A stretch of 64,000 nucleotides of DNA from Hymenobacter lucidus (lineage in GTDB: Bacteria > Bacteroidota > Bacteroidia > Cytophagales > Hymenobacteraceae). Below are positions 24,120-34,081 of this stretch, in pieces. Numbering within the stretch: the first letter of the stretch is position 1; the number at the start of each line of letters is the position of its first letter. Made by a program: the position numbers and the translations under genes. Below the pieces are notes generated by a model that had not been told where the DNA came from, did not search any database, and worked only from the letters and a program-made list of their open reading frames with translations. The stretch is taken from assembly GCF_020447265.1 (NCBI RefSeq), contig NZ_JAJADR010000002.1:682001-746000 (forward strand), read 5' to 3'.

Positions 24120-25051
24120 TGAAGCGGAAGCTGCTCTGGCTGTTGCTGCTGGGTTTGCTGGCAGTCAATGCCGTGGCCTTTCTGCACGCCTGGCGCTTCA
24201 CCCACTTCACCGACGAGCCCGGCCTACACACCGAGAACCCCGAGCAGCTTTCGGCGCTGGATAAGGCTGTGGTGCTGCTTACGGGCATCAAAAATCCCAA
24301 GCCGCGCAACAACGCGGTGCCGGCCTTTGCTTTTCGAACGGTTTTGATTCCGAGTCCGAATGGCAAGCTGGAAGCCTGGTACAGTCCGGTAGCATCGGCC
24401 CGGGGTACCGTGGCGCTGTTTCACGGCTACACCAGCAACAAATCGAAGCTGCTGACCGAGGCGGGCGTGTTTCGCCAGTTGGGTTACTCCGTGCTACTGC
24501 TCGATTTTGCCGGCAACGGCGGCTCCGAAGGTTTCCAGACCACAGTGGGCTTCCGCGAGTCGGCGGACGTGGCGGCGGCTTTTGCCTTTCTGCGCCAACA
24601 AACCACGGGGCCAATTATTCTATACGGCGCCTCAATGGGCGCCGTAGCTATTCTGCGGGCTGAGAGTGAACTGGGCGTCAAACCCACGGCAAACATTATC
24701 GAGTGCCCCTACGGCAGCATGCTCCAAACGGCTGAAAACCGCTTTAGCTCCATGCACGTCCCGGCGTTTCCGATGGCCAATCTGCTCGTATTCTGGGGCG
24801 GCGTACAAAACGGCTTCTGGGCCTTCAACCTCGATGCTACTCAATTTGCGCAGCACATTACCACGCCCACGCTGCTCATGTGGGGCGCTGCCGACCCGCG
24901 CGTCACCCGCGCCGAAACCGACGCTATTTACGCCGCCCTGCAAGGCCCCAAGCAGCGCCGCGACTTTCCCGGCGTGGGCCACGAGCCGTACTGGCACAAG
25001 TCCCCCCAGGAGTGGGAAACGACGATTTCGGGGTTTCTGAAGACGCTATAA
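24119..25051 (+). CDS. Alpha/beta hydrolase, membrane-anchored
   Basis: A 310-residue protein from a GTG that overlaps the upstream TAG by one base, suggesting translational coupling. An N-terminal membrane segment (LLWLLLLGLLAVNAVAF) is followed by an alpha/beta-hydrolase fold. It has the oxyanion strand VALFHGYTSNK, nucleophile elbow LYGASMGAVAI (G-x-S-x-G), the acid loop WGAADPRVT and the histidine GVGHEPYW. It resembles BAAT/YqiK-type serine hydrolases; the substrate is unknown. The long hairpin downstream is its likely terminator. Confidence 0.87.
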   Translation: MKRKLLWLLLLGLLAVNAVAFLHAWRFTHFTDEPGLHTENPEQLSALDKAVVLLTGIKNPKPRNNAVPAFAFRTVLIPSPNGKLEAWYSPVASARGTVALFHGYTSNKSKLLTEAGVFRQLGYSVLLLDFAGNGGSEGFQTTVGFRESADVAAAFAFLRQQTTGPIILYGASMGAVAILRAESELGVKPTANIIECPYGSMLQTAENRFSSMHVPAFPMANLLVFWGGVQNGFWAFNLDATQFAQHITTPTLLMWGAADPRVTRAETDAIYAALQGPKQRRDFPGVGHEPYWHKSPQEWETTISGFLKTL

Positions 25052-25419
25052 AAGAATTTTCTTACCCCTACTGAGGTTTATTACCAACGCGAAAAGCCCT
25101 TTGCCGCTCCGCTGGCAAAGGGCTTTTCGCGTTGAATGAGGTTCATTATGGAAGCTAGCAAGATCTTTTCCCGCCTTATAGGATGACAGACGCAGGCTTT
25201 CCTACCAAGCCAGTATCTGCCCCGCTGGCAGGAAATCCGGCGGCGGTGTTTCCCATAAAAGTCAGTCCGTCGTAAAACCGGCCACCTAACTCGGATAAAA
25301 TGACAATGTGTCACAGAAAAACCGCCTTTTTCGGGCTGGTACGCTGCTTGTAATTGGTCGGGAGCGAGTAAATCGCAGCTTTAACCAGACACCCCCAACA
25401 CATACATACAACCAATCCA
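25052..25419. other. Intergenic region upstream of dnaK
   Basis: 368 bases holding the hairpin at 25085-25134 and then about 285 bases before dnaK. A short inverted repeat TGAC-N5-GTCA occurs around 25300-25315. I found no CIRCE element and no clean TAnnTTTG box near dnaK, so its heat-shock control is not visible to me. Confidence 0.4.
25085..25134. terminator. 21-bp perfect hairpin 3' of hydrolase gene
   Basis: Arms 25085-25105 and 25114-25134 are exact reverse complements with an 8-base loop. It contains AAAAGCCCTTTGCC / GGCAAAGGGCTTTT, the same kind of hairpin found inside the dispersed repeats, but here without the outer GTCAT arms. Confidence 0.85.
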
Positions 25420-27360
25420 ATGGGAAAAATAATCGGTATTGACCTCGGCACCACCAACTCGTGCGTGGCCGTTATGGAAGGCAACGAGCCGGTGGTGATT
25501 CCGAATAGCGAAGGCCGCCGCACGACTCCGTCGATTGTGGCGTTCCTCGACAACGGTAAAGGCGAGCGGAAAGTCGGTGACCCGGCTAAGCGTCAGGCCA
25601 TTACCAATCCCCAGAACACGCTCCAGTCGATTAAGCGCTTCATGGGCCGCGGCTTCTCGGAAGTAACCGAAGAGTCGAAGCACATTTCGTACAAGCTGGT
25701 GAGCGGTTCCAACAACACGGTAGCCGTCCAAATCGGCGACCGGCAGTACACGCCGCAGGAAATTTCGGCGATGGTACTGCAGAAAATGAAGCAGACTGCC
25801 GAAGAATACTTGGGCCAGACGGTAACCGAAGCCGTTATTACGGTTCCGGCTTACTTCAACGACGCCCAGCGCCAGGCTACCAAAGAAGCCGGTGCCATTG
25901 CCGGCCTCGACGTGAAGCGCATCATCAACGAGCCCACGGCCGCTGCCCTAGCCTACGGCCTCGATAAAAAGCATAAAGACCAGAAGATTGCCGTGTACGA
26001 CCTTGGCGGTGGCACCTTCGACATCTCGATTCTGGAGCTCGGCGACGGTGTATTCGAAGTACTGAGCACCAATGGTGACACCCACCTCGGCGGCGACGAC
26101 TTCGACCAGGTTATCATCAACTTCCTGGCCGACCAGTTCAGCAGCGAAAACGAAGGCCTCGACCTGCGCAAAGACCCGATGGCCCTCCAGCGCCTGAAGG
26201 AAGCCGCCGAGAAAGCCAAAGTGGAGCTATCCAGCTCGTCGGAGACGGAAATCAATCTGCCCTACGTAACGGCTACCGCTTCGGGCCCCAAGCACTTGGT
26301 GGTGAAGCTGAGCCGCGCCAAGTTTGAGCAGCTCGCCGATTCGCTGGTGCGCCGCTCGATGGAGCCTTGCAAAAAGGCTCTGCAAGACGCCGGTTTGAGC
26401 ACTTCCGACATCGACGAGGTAATCCTGGTAGGTGGTTCGACCCGCATTCCCCGCATTCAGGAGGAAGTAGAGAAGTTCTTCGGCAAGAAGCCTTCGAAAG
26501 GTGTAAACCCCGACGAAGTAGTAGCTATCGGCGCAGCCATCCAAGGCGGCGTACTGACCGGCGAAGTGAAGGACGTGCTGCTGCTCGACGTAACCCCGCT
26601 GAGCCTTGGTATAGAAACCATGGGCGGCGTGATGACCAAGCTCATCGAGAGCAATACCACGATTCCAACTAAAAAGTCGGAAACCTTCTCCACCGCTTCT
26701 GATTCGCAGCCTTCGGTTGAAATCCACGTGTTGCAGGGCGAGCGGCCATTGGCTTCGCAGAACCGCACCATCGGCCGTTTCCACCTCGACTCGATTCCAC
26801 CAGCACCCCGCGGCGTTCCGCAGATCGAAGTAACCTTCGACATTGACGCCAACGGTATCCTGCACGTATCGGCCAAGGATAAAGGCACGGGCAAAGAGCA
26901 GAAAATCCGCATCGAAGCCTCTTCGGGCCTCACCGATGCCGACATCGAGCGGATGCGCCAGGAAGCTGCCGCCAACGCCGATGCCGACAAAGCCGAAACC
27001 GAGCGTATCGTGAAGGTAAACGCTGCCGACTCGATGATTTTCCAGACGGAAAAGCAGCTGAAAGAGTACGGTGACAAACTGAGCGCCGGCAACAAGACGG
27101 CCGTAGAAAATGCCCTTGCCGACCTGAAAAAGGCCCACGAGAGCAAAGACCTCGCGCAGATTGACACCGCCATGGAGGCTATCAACGCCGCCTGGCAGGC
27201 CGCTTCGCAGGAAATGTACGCTCAGGGTGGCGAAGGTCAGCCCCAGGGCTACCCCGGCGGTGGCGAAGGCCAAGCCCCGGGTGGCAATGGCCAGCAAGGC
27301 CAGCCGCACGACAACGTGACGGACGTAGACTACGAAGAAGTAGACGGCAGCGCCAAGTAA
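25420..27360 (+). CDS. dnaK: Molecular chaperone DnaK (Hsp70)
   Basis: A 646-residue Hsp70 of normal length. The nucleotide-binding domain starts [16 protein letters not shown] and has [36 protein letters not shown] and [13 protein letters not shown]. The interdomain linker [14 protein letters not shown] and a complete substrate-binding domain follow. The lid ends in a Gly/Gln-rich stretch and the acidic terminus [15 protein letters not shown], where co-chaperone-binding EEVD-like residues are partly kept. DnaJ and GrpE genes are not adjacent. A strong terminator follows, so it is monocistronic. Confidence 0.97.
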   Translation: MGKIIGIDLGTTNSCVAVMEGNEPVVIPNSEGRRTTPSIVAFLDNGKGERKVGDPAKRQAITNPQNTLQSIKRFMGRGFSEVTEESKHISYKLVSGSNNTVAVQIGDRQYTPQEISAMVLQKMKQTAEEYLGQTVTEAVITVPAYFNDAQRQATKEAGAIAGLDVKRIINEPTAAALAYGLDKKHKDQKIAVYDLGGGTFDISILELGDGVFEVLSTNGDTHLGGDDFDQVIINFLADQFSSENEGLDLRKDPMALQRLKEAAEKAKVELSSSSETEINLPYVTATASGPKHLVVKLSRAKFEQLADSLVRRSMEPCKKALQDAGLSTSDIDEVILVGGSTRIPRIQEEVEKFFGKKPSKGVNPDEVVAIGAAIQGGVLTGEVKDVLLLDVTPLSLGIETMGGVMTKLIESNTTIPTKKSETFSTASDSQPSVEIHVLQGERPLASQNRTIGRFHLDSIPPAPRGVPQIEVTFDIDANGILHVSAKDKGTGKEQKIRIEASSGLTDADIERMRQEAAANADADKAETERIVKVNAADSMIFQTEKQLKEYGDKLSAGNKTAVENALADLKKAHESKDLAQIDTAMEAINAAWQAASQEMYAQGGEGQPQGYPGGGEGQAPGGNGQQGQPHDNVTDVDYEEVDGSAK

Positions 27361-27381
27361 TTGTCGCAGCAAAACGCATAG

Positions 27382-27415
27382 AAAAGGCCGGAAGCATATT
27401 GCTTCCGGCCTTTTT
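27382..27415 (+). terminator. dnaK terminator
   Basis: AAAAGGCCGGAAGC (27382-27395) pairs with GCTTCCGGCCTTTT across a 5-base loop and ends in five T. Confidence 0.9.
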
Positions 27416-27519
27416 GCTTTACACCGCGGCCGATTTCAACCTACTGCTGACGAGCTGGGAAAGGCGGTCATTCTGGTTCAGCCTAGCTCGGCCATTCGCC
27501 GAATATCGTCAGACTTGTA

Positions 27520-27527
27520 TACTTTCG
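27520..27527 (+). promoter_or_regulatory. -7-like box for FAD monooxygenase
   Basis: TACTTTCG, one mismatch to TAnnTTTG, 56 bases before ATG 27584. It falls inside the longer open frame and favours the later start. Confidence 0.4.
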
Positions 27528-27583
27528 CCGAATATCTGAGTGGGCCGGCCGTAGCACAGCCAGCCGCGTGCTTTTTCTTACGT

Positions 27584-28729
27584 ATGGCAACTTTCATCCT
27601 TATTGGTGCTGGTATTGGGGGCCTCACCACGGCCCAGGCACTGCTGCGGCAAGGCCACACAGTGCACGTACACGAAGCCGCGCCGGAGCTGCGCGAGGTG
27701 GGCGCCGGCGTGGTGCTAGGCGCCAATGCTATGCGGGCCCTGGCCCGGCTGGGCCTGCAAGAAACAGTACAAACTCAGGGTACGCCCATCACGCAGATTT
27801 CTCTCTGCGACGGGCAGGGAAACTTGCTGCAAGCAGCCGACCCGGCGTTTTTCGCCCGGCAGGTAGGCTACGACAATCTGGGCATTCACCGGGCCGCGCT
27901 GCAACAGGTGCTGTTGGCAGGTTTGCCCGCGGGCACCGTCCGGCTCGGTTCCCGCTTCGAACGTTTTGAGACAATGGCGGATGGAGTAACCGTCTATTTT
28001 ACCGACGGCACGCAGGCTACCGCCGACGCCCTTATTGCCGCTGATGGGCTGCATTCGCAGGTGCGCCGCCAACTCCTGCCCGAGTCTTTGCCCCGGTACG
28101 CGGGCTACACCTGCTGGCGGGCCGTGCTCGATGCCAGCGTCCTGCAGCTGCCGGTCGGCGACTCGTTTGAGTTCTGGGGTAGCGGCGGGCGGCGCTTCGG
28201 GTACGTGCCAGTGGGCCGGGGCCGCGTGTATTGGTTTGCCTGCCTCAACAGCCCCGAGTCCCGTAACACGCATTTACAAAGCTTCCGAGTAGCCGATTTA
28301 CAGCGCACTTTCGCCGATTTCCCTGCTCCCATTCCCGCGCTGCTTGAGCTAACTCAGGATCAGAGCCTGCTTTGGAACGACATTCTGGACTTGCCACCGC
28401 TGAAGCAACTGGCCTACGGCCGTGTACTGCTGCTCGGCGACGCGGGCCATGCCACTACGCCCAACATGGGCCAGGGGGCCGGCCAGGCCGTGGAGGATGC
28501 TGCAGTGCTGGCCGAGTGCGTAGCCGCTGAAGCTGATCTAACTGCCGCATTCCGCGCCTTTGAGCAACGGCGCCTGCCCCGCACCACCCGCATCGTTACT
28601 ACATCATGGCAGCTGGGCAAGATGGCACAGCTGGAAAACCCATTACTTATTGCCCTGCGCAACACGGGTATGCGGCTGCTGCCCAAGGCCATTAGTCAGC
28701 GGCAAATGGCGTGGCTCTACGAGCTATAA
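27584..28729 (+). CDS. FAD-dependent aromatic-type monooxygenase
   Basis: A 381-residue group A flavoprotein monooxygenase from ATG 27584 (MATFILIGAGIGGLTTAQAL); the 23-residue upstream extension is not family-like. Features: the dinucleotide motif GAGIGG, the ALIAADGLHSQVRR (DG) motif that touches both FAD and NADPH, and the second FAD motif VLLLGDAGHATTPNMGQGAGQAVEDAAVLAE. It belongs with PHBH/salicylate-hydroxylase-like enzymes (TetX- and UbiH-like relatives). The substrate is not predictable. It is a single gene, convergent with the exonuclease-fold gene. Confidence 0.88.
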   Translation: MATFILIGAGIGGLTTAQALLRQGHTVHVHEAAPELREVGAGVVLGANAMRALARLGLQETVQTQGTPITQISLCDGQGNLLQAADPAFFARQVGYDNLGIHRAALQQVLLAGLPAGTVRLGSRFERFETMADGVTVYFTDGTQATADALIAADGLHSQVRRQLLPESLPRYAGYTCWRAVLDASVLQLPVGDSFEFWGSGGRRFGYVPVGRGRVYWFACLNSPESRNTHLQSFRVADLQRTFADFPAPIPALLELTQDQSLLWNDILDLPPLKQLAYGRVLLLGDAGHATTPNMGQGAGQAVEDAAVLAECVAAEADLTAAFRAFEQRRLPRTTRIVTTSWQLGKMAQLENPLLIALRNTGMRLLPKAISQRQMAWLYEL

Positions 28730-28743
28730 AGCCAGGGCCAAGG

Positions 28744-29910
28744 CTACGTGGTCAGCTCTTTCTTGGGCTCAGGCTTGGTGGCTTCTTCTTCTTCCTCCTC
28801 GTCTTCTTCCTCAAACCCTTCCTGAATCTTTTCTTCGGCTTCCTGGAAATCCTCCACGTCGGCCTGCTCGCAGTTTTCCTCCTGTTCTGCCTTATCCTGG
28901 GGCTCGTAGCTAAGCTTCAGATAGATGGGAAAATGGTCGGAGCCTACGTAGGGCATACGGTGCATTTCGTCCACCTTAAAGTCGGGCGACACGAAGACGT
29001 GGTCAAGGGGCCAGCGCAGCAGCAAGTGGTCGGCATGGAAGGTGGGCAGCAGGCCGCGGCCCACGCGCGGGTCGAGCAGGCCGCTGATGCGCCGGAACAG
29101 CTCGGAAGTATGGGACCAGGCCACGTCGTTCATGTCGCCGAATACAATGGTGGGCTCCTCTTTACGGTCAATTTCCTTGCCCACCAGCAGCAACTCTGCG
29201 TCGCGCTTCGTACTGGTTTTGGACTCGGCCGGGGCCGGAGGCTTGGGGTGTAGGCCGTAAATGCGCACCCAGGTTTGGCCATCGGCCAGCTGTACACGGC
29301 CGTGCAGGGAAGGCACATCATCATCAAGCAGATACTTAATTTCGCACTTATCCAGGGGCAGGCGCGAGAAAAACAGCAGGCCGTAGGTATTGTCGAGCGG
29401 CTCGTGGCAGGTGTAGGGGTGGGTTTCTTCCAGGGGCTTCAGCTGCTCATACCACCACTGGTCCGTCTCGACAGCCATAATCAGATCGGGGTCTACTTCC
29501 TGGAGTGCGGCCAGTGCTTTGGCGCCCTGCTTGTTGTATTGCAGTACGTTCATTACGGCCAGGCTCAGGTGACGCTTGCCGTCGGCGCGGGTACTATCGC
29601 CAATCTGCTTGCTGGCCACGGGCGTGTAGGGCACGATACGAAACGCCTGATAAACGACAGCCACGCCCAAAGCCCCCATCAGCCCCAGACCCCAATAGCC
29701 GGGCAGCTCTTGCCAGCCCAGTGCCAACGCCCCACCGATAGTCAGCAAGGCAATAGCTACGATCTGCAGGCGGGGGAAGTCGAAAATGCGGATCCACCAA
29801 GCTGTTTCACGTAGCAGCGGCAGCAGCGTGGCTACCAGCGTGGCCACAGCCAGCAGCAGCGTGAGTCCGTGGGCAATTAGGATCCAAAGAGGGGCGTCGA
29901 AGTCGGGCAC
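28744..29910 (-). CDS. Membrane-anchored endonuclease/exonuclease/phosphatase-fold protein
   Basis: A 388-residue protein. Three N-terminal membrane helices (about 8-30, 50-65, 72-92) precede an EEP catalytic domain (about 115-340): VMNVLQYNKQ, LIMAVETDQWW, IYGLHPKPP, TIVFGDMNDVAWS and GSDHFPIYLKL, which provide the metal-binding Asn, Glu, Asp/Asn and Asp-His. The last about 45 residues are a strongly acidic tail (FEEEDEEEEEEATKPEPKKE) coded by near-repetitive GAA/GAG codons. Members of this membrane-bound subgroup cleave phosphodiesters of unknown substrates. It follows purE on the same strand. Confidence 0.87.
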   Translation of the reverse strand: MPDFDAPLWILIAHGLTLLLAVATLVATLLPLLRETAWWIRIFDFPRLQIVAIALLTIGGALALGWQELPGYWGLGLMGALGVAVVYQAFRIVPYTPVASKQIGDSTRADGKRHLSLAVMNVLQYNKQGAKALAALQEVDPDLIMAVETDQWWYEQLKPLEETHPYTCHEPLDNTYGLLFFSRLPLDKCEIKYLLDDDVPSLHGRVQLADGQTWVRIYGLHPKPPAPAESKTSTKRDAELLLVGKEIDRKEEPTIVFGDMNDVAWSHTSELFRRISGLLDPRVGRGLLPTFHADHLLLRWPLDHVFVSPDFKVDEMHRMPYVGSDHFPIYLKLSYEPQDKAEQEENCEQADVEDFQEAEEKIQEGFEEEDEEEEEEATKPEPKKELTT

Positions 29911-29915
29911 TGTGT

Positions 29916-29940
29916 TGAAGGTATGAAGGTATGAGGGCGG
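29916..29940. repeat. GGTATGAA/GGTATGAGG tandem units between purE and EEP gene
   Basis: Two tandem copies of an 8-9 base GGTATGA(A/G)G unit, the same unit that is expanded inside the hybrid glycosyltransferase gene at 37541-37576. Confidence 0.5.
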
Positions 29941-30022
29941 GAAGTGGCGAGGGAAACGCTTTACTGGCGCAGGCCGCGCAGAGTGACGGCAAACTCACCA
30001 ACTCACTATTTCACTATCTCAC

Positions 30023-30574
30023 CTATTCGTCGCTGAAGCCGCCTTTCCGGAGCTCTTCAATAGTGCGCATCACTTTGTCTTTGAGCGAAGTACGGTACTT
30101 TTCCAATACATCGGCCAGGCGGGCGTTGCTCAGGGCCAGCATCTGAGTGGCCAGTACGGCGGCATTGGCAGCCCCGTCGATGGCCACGGTAGCCACGGGC
30201 ACGCCGGCCGGCATTTGCAGCATGGAGAGCACCGAGTCGAGGCCGCGAATGGAGGTAGTGGAGTTGATGGGCACCCCAATTACGGGCAGTGTGGTGAACG
30301 AGGCCAGCATACCCGGCAGGTGGGCCGCGCCGCCCCCACCGGCAATAATGACGCGCATGCCGCGTTTGCGGGCCGTTTCGCCGTACTCGATGAGGCGGTA
30401 GGGCGTGCGGTGCGGCGACACCAGCGTAATTTCGTGGGGCACACCGAACTGGCGCAGCAGCTCGGCCGCGGCACTCATTATTTTCAGGTCGGACTGGCTA
30501 CCCATCACAATGCCCACCAGGGGCGTGTCACGGTAATCGTCGGCGGCCGGAGCCGCGGGGGAAGCAGTAGTCAT
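30023..30574 (-). CDS. purE: 5-(carboxyamino)imidazole ribonucleotide mutase
   Basis: A 183-residue class I PurE. After an Ala-rich lead, the enzyme proper starts PLVGIVMGSQSDLKIM, with the conserved SPHRTP motif (catalytic His), the GGGGAAHLPGMLASFTTLPVIGVP loop and a complete C-terminal helix. It converts N5-CAIR to CAIR in purine synthesis. purK is not adjacent on the downstream side. A TATGTTTG box lies about 78 bases upstream, in a region shared with the divergent marC promoter. Confidence 0.95.
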   Translation of the reverse strand: MTTASPAAPAADDYRDTPLVGIVMGSQSDLKIMSAAAELLRQFGVPHEITLVSPHRTPYRLIEYGETARKRGMRVIIAGGGGAAHLPGMLASFTTLPVIGVPINSTTSIRGLDSVLSMLQMPAGVPVATVAIDGAANAAVLATQMLALSNARLADVLEKYRTSLKDKVMRTIEELRKGGFSDE

Positions 30575-30651
30575 GCAAATAGGAAGAAAAAAAGGCGGGC
30601 GGATTGCCTTACGTGCGCTTGTACGCGGTAGCAGCGCCGTGGTTCAGTTTC

Positions 30652-30659
30652 CAAACATA
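30652..30659 (-). promoter_or_regulatory. -7 promoter box for purE
   Basis: TATGTTTG on the reverse strand, a full consensus match, 78 bases before purE. It is back-to-back with the marC promoter, so the two may compete. Confidence 0.5.
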
Positions 30660-30672
30660 CCATTTTAACCTG

Positions 30673-30702
30673 TTTGCTGATACTCAATCCCTCGTACCTT
30701 TA
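30673..30702 (+). promoter_or_regulatory. Promoter for marC gene (-33 TTTG, -7 TACCTTTA)
   Basis: TTTG at 30673-30676 and TACCTTTA at 30695-30702 are 18 bases apart, close to the expected spacing; the -7 has one mismatch. Leader of about 25 bases to ATG 30731. Confidence 0.55.
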
Positions 30703-30730
30703 CCCGCCTTCCACTTCCCTGCTCCGGTAC

Positions 30731-31348
30731 ATGGAAATACTACTTGCGACCTTTACCACCCTGTTTTCCGTTGTCAATCCCTTCGGAGCCATGCCCGTGT
30801 TCCTGACGCTGACCGAGGACGACTCGCCCGGTCACCGGGCCCAGATCGGGCTGCGGGCCTGCCTGTATATGGTCGCCATTCTGTCGGTATCGTTTTTCGC
30901 GGGGCAATACGTGCTCAACTTCTTCGGCATCAATATTCACCATCTGCGCATTGCGGGGGGTATTCTGCTGATGCGCTCGGCCTTCGATTTGCTTACGCCG
31001 GGCGGCAACCGGGCCAAGGTATCGGACGCGACGCTGGAGGAAAGCATGCACAAGGAAGATATTTCGTTTACGCCCCTGGCTATGCCCATGCTGTCGGGGC
31101 CGGGCTCCATGGCCGTCTGCATCGGCCTGTTTACCAAGAAGCTCACGTACCTGGATATGGGCCTGATTTTCTTCGGTTTTGTACTGGTAGCCCTGGCCGC
31201 GTATATCATCCTGATGTCGTCGCTCCGGCTCACGCGCTTTCTGGGCCGGCCCGGCATGGCCGCCCTGGCCCGCATCATGGGCTTTCTGACGCTGGCCATC
31301 GGCGTTAATTTCCTGGCGACGGCCATTAAAGCCCTGTTTCAGGAGTAG
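30731..31348 (+). CDS. MarC family inner-membrane protein
   Basis: A 205-residue, six-helix MarC/UPF0056 protein from ATG 30731 (MEILLATFTTLFSVVNPFGAMPVFLTLT); the frame is open 19 residues upstream, across the promoter. Family motifs: SVVNPFGAMPVFL in helix 1, the IHHLRIAGGILLMRSAFDL segment, and PLAMPMLSGPGSM. MarC proteins are often named NAAT or multiple-antibiotic-resistance transporters, but the function is poorly established. It is followed by GTCAT-type repeats. Confidence 0.92.
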   Translation: MEILLATFTTLFSVVNPFGAMPVFLTLTEDDSPGHRAQIGLRACLYMVAILSVSFFAGQYVLNFFGINIHHLRIAGGILLMRSAFDLLTPGGNRAKVSDATLEESMHKEDISFTPLAMPMLSGPGSMAVCIGLFTKKLTYLDMGLIFFGFVLVALAAYIILMSSLRLTRFLGRPGMAALARIMGFLTLAIGVNFLATAIKALFQE

Positions 31349-31400
31349 CAGAACGTCGTAACAGAGCGGTGTGGTAGAACGTCTTAATAGAAAGCCACAA

Positions 31401-31443
31401 CAGCACGCGTCATGTCTCGCTCTGTTCGACATGACGCGTGCTG
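31401..31443. repeat. GTCAT-type palindrome with 16-bp perfect arms, 3' of marC
   Basis: Arms 31401-31416 and 31428-31443 (CAGCACGCGTCATGTC and its reverse complement) around an 11-base loop. A further fragment CTCGGCTTCGCTCGGCATGACG lies at about 31482-31503, a second, one-sided copy of the same type of end. Confidence 0.8.
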
Positions 31444-31551
31444 ACGTTGCAGTGCTATATGATTACCATTGCACGCGAAATTTCTCGGCTTCGCTCGGCA
31501 TGACGTCTACTACGCCCTCTACTTTCCTCAAGCCTTTATTCCACCTCCGCT

Positions 31552-32607
31552 ATGGCCGCTTTTGATACCACCGAACACTCGCACCGCCGCTTCAATCCCC
31601 TCACCGGCGAATGGATTCTGGTGTCGCCGCACCGCTCTAAACGCCCCTGGCAGGGCCAGCAGGAAGAGCCCGAAGCCGATGAGCGCCCGGCCTACGACCC
31701 GACCTGCTACCTCTGCCCCGGCAACACCCGCGCCAACGGCGCTGTGAACCCCAGCTACGACAGCACCTTCGTATTCGACAACGACTTTGCCGCCCTGCAG
31801 GCCGATGTGCCTACGGGCTCGGTGAACGTGGGCGGACTGCTGCGGGCCGAGGCCGAATCGGGGGTGGCCCGCGTTATCTGCTTTTCGCCCCGCCACGACC
31901 TGACGCTGCCCGAAATGGAGCCGGCTGCCATCCGCCGCGTGGTGGATGTGTGGACCGAGCAATACCAGGAATTGGGGGCCCGCAAGGATATCAACTATGT
32001 GCAGATTTTCGAGAACAAGGGCTTTATGATGGGCTGCTCGAATCCCCACCCCCACGGCCAGATCTGGGCCCAGCGCACCGTACCCGCCGACCCGGCCAAG
32101 GAAACCGTGCAGCAGCAGGCCTACTTCGAGGAGCACGGCTGCAGCCTGCTGCTCGACTACCTGGCCCTGGAGCTCAGGGAGCAAACCCGGGTGGTGTACC
32201 AGAACGAGCATTTCGTGACGCTGGTACCCTTCTGGGCCGTGTGGCCCTTCGAAACGATGGTACTGCCCCGCCGCCACGTTTCGTCCATCGAGCAGTTGAC
32301 CGACGTCGAAAAGGACAGCTTTGCCCAGGCTCTGCGCGACATTACCATCCGCTACGACAACCTATTCCAGATTTCCTTCCCCTACTCAGCCGGCCTGCAC
32401 CAGCGCCCTACCGACGGTCAAGAGCACACAAGCTGGCATCTGCATATGCACTTCTATCCGCCGCTGCTGCGCTCGGCCTCAGTGCGCAAATTCATGGTGG
32501 GCTATGAAATGCTGGCCAACCCCCAGCGCGACATCACGCCCGAGTGGGCCGCCGAGCGACTCCGCGGCCTGCCCACGGTGCACTACAAGCAGGCGGCTAC
32601 TGCGTAG
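31552..32607 (+). CDS. galT: Galactose-1-phosphate uridylyltransferase
   Basis: A 351-residue GalT. Zinc-site cysteines CYLCPG are at 52-55, [12 protein letters not shown] follows, and the catalytic [11 protein letters not shown] is at about 164-172 with His166/His168. The C-terminal half has the second HIT-like repeat ([18 protein letters not shown]). It swaps UMP between UDP-glucose and galactose-1-phosphate in the Leloir pathway. galK and galE are not adjacent. A repeat hairpin follows, then hemE. Confidence 0.95.
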   Translation: MAAFDTTEHSHRRFNPLTGEWILVSPHRSKRPWQGQQEEPEADERPAYDPTCYLCPGNTRANGAVNPSYDSTFVFDNDFAALQADVPTGSVNVGGLLRAEAESGVARVICFSPRHDLTLPEMEPAAIRRVVDVWTEQYQELGARKDINYVQIFENKGFMMGCSNPHPHGQIWAQRTVPADPAKETVQQQAYFEEHGCSLLLDYLALELREQTRVVYQNEHFVTLVPFWAVWPFETMVLPRRHVSSIEQLTDVEKDSFAQALRDITIRYDNLFQISFPYSAGLHQRPTDGQEHTSWHLHMHFYPPLLRSASVRKFMVGYEMLANPQRDITPEWAAERLRGLPTVHYKQAATA

Positions 32608-32630
32608 TATGACCCCGCCTTTTTACCAGA

Positions 32631-32741
32631 AAGCCCTTTATCGAACCAACGATAAAGGGCTTTTGCACATTGATAAAACCTGTGGTGGAATAAGTGAGGA
32701 AGGTTCTTCGCTGCACTTCGTTCTGCTCAGGATGACAGACG
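32631..32741. repeat. Terminator hairpin plus one-sided GTCAT-type arm, 3' of galT
   Basis: AAGCCCTTTATCG (32631-32643) and its reverse complement (32650-32662) form a terminator with a 6-base loop and TTTT. It is followed by a single right arm (about 32694-32741) with GAGGAAGGTTCTTCGCTGCA and CTCAGGATGACAG. The left arm is missing, so this is a half element. Confidence 0.75.
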
Positions 32742-32820
32742 AAATAAACCCTGCTCGCAAGCATTGCTGAGCGGCAGGCCGTAACTTGCGCCCGATTTCC
32801 GGCCTTTGCGCCCTCTTCCT

Positions 32821-33870
32821 ATGCTGAAAAACGACCTCCTGCTCCGCGCCGCCCGTGGCGAAGAAACCGAACGAACCCCCGTATGGCTGATGCGCCAGGC
32901 GGGCCGAATCCTGCCCGAGTACCGCGCCCTGCGCGGCCGGCTCAGCGGCTTCAAGGAGCTGGTTGAAACGCCGGAGCTGGCGGCCGAAGTCACGATTCAG
33001 CCTATAGATGCGCTGGATGTGGATGCGGCCATCATCTTCTCCGACATCCTGGTAGTGCCCGAAGCCATGGGCCTTACCTACGAAATGATAGAAGCCAAAG
33101 GCCCGCTGTTTCCCGAAACCATTAAGTCGGCGCAGGATGTGGCCCGCATGCGCATCGCCGACCCTGAGGAGCACTTGGGCTACGTACTCGAAGCCATTCG
33201 CGTGACCAAGCGCGCGTTGAACGGCCGGGTACCACTCATCGGCTTTGCCGGCGCGCCCTGGACGATTCTGGCCTACATGGTGGAGGGCCACGGCTCCAAG
33301 ACCTTCAGCAAGGCCCGGCGCATGCTGTACACCAACCCCGAGCTGGCCCACGAGCTGCTCGACAAGATTACCCGTACCACCATTGCCTACCTGCAGGCCC
33401 AAGTAGAAGCCGGCGCCAACCTGGTGCAGGTATTCGACTCCTGGGCCGGTATTCTGCCCCCCGACCACTACCGTGAATTCTCGGCCCGCTACATTGCCGC
33501 TATCTGCGACGCCATGCCGGCCGGCGTGCCCGTCACGGTGTTTGCCAAAGGCGCGTGGTTTGCCGTCTCCGACTTCGCCCACTTCAACTGCCGCACCATC
33601 GGCCTCGACTGGAACGAAGACCCGCGCCTGGTGCGGGCGGCCATCGGCACGGGCAAAACTCTGCAGGGCAACCTCGACCCCTGCGCCCTCTACGGCACCC
33701 GGGAGCAGGTGCAGCAGGCCACCATCGAGATGCTGCGCCGCTTCGGCCCCCATGGCCACATTGCCAACCTCGGCCACGGCGTCTACCCCGATACCGACCC
33801 GGATAACGTGCGCGTGTTCGTGAATACGGTAAAGGAATTCAGCACCCTGGCGCGGGAAGGCAAGATTTAA
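32821..33870 (+). CDS. hemE: Uroporphyrinogen decarboxylase
   Basis: A 349-residue enzyme from ATG 32821 ([37 protein letters not shown]). The signature [10 protein letters not shown] near residue 25 holds substrate-carboxylate-binding arginines, and the second signature [17 protein letters not shown] and the [14 protein letters not shown] segment are complete. It decarboxylates uroporphyrinogen III to coproporphyrinogen III in heme synthesis. No other hem genes are beside it. It is convergent with the kinase gene over a dispersed repeat. Confidence 0.95.
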   Translation: MLKNDLLLRAARGEETERTPVWLMRQAGRILPEYRALRGRLSGFKELVETPELAAEVTIQPIDALDVDAAIIFSDILVVPEAMGLTYEMIEAKGPLFPETIKSAQDVARMRIADPEEHLGYVLEAIRVTKRALNGRVPLIGFAGAPWTILAYMVEGHGSKTFSKARRMLYTNPELAHELLDKITRTTIAYLQAQVEAGANLVQVFDSWAGILPPDHYREFSARYIAAICDAMPAGVPVTVFAKGAWFAVSDFAHFNCRTIGLDWNEDPRLVRAAIGTGKTLQGNLDPCALYGTREQVQQATIEMLRRFGPHGHIANLGHGVYPDTDPDNVRVFVNTVKEFSTLAREGKI

Positions 33871-33908
33871 AGCGTCAGCCTGCGCCTGTCATTGCGCGGT
33901 ATTACTTC

Positions 33909-34068
33909 TGTCATTGCGAGCAACGCGAAGCAATCCGTCCTCTGCGCAGGTCGTCTCGTTCTTTTATTACAAAGCCCTCAACCGTAAGCATCGATTGAGG
34001 GCTTTTCACATTAGACAACTCGGCACGTTTCAGAGGACGGATTGCTTCGGCTACGCCTCGCAATGACA
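33909..34068. repeat. Dispersed inverted-repeat element (beta type), 3' of hemE
   Basis: Left arm from 33909 (TGTCATTGCGAGCAACGCG, then AAGCAATCCGTCCTCTG); the right arm ending 34068 is its reverse complement with a few changes. Inside is a terminator hairpin AAAGCCCTCAA (33971) / TTGAGGGCTTT (33995). It separates the convergent hemE and kinase genes. Confidence 0.85.
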
Positions 34069-34081
34069 CGTCTTTACGCTC

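Noticed and set aside
25141-25419. CIRCE or other heat-shock operator upstream of dnaK
   Set aside because: No TTAGCACTC/GAGTGCTAA-type sequence was found; the small TGAC/GTCA repeat is too short to call.
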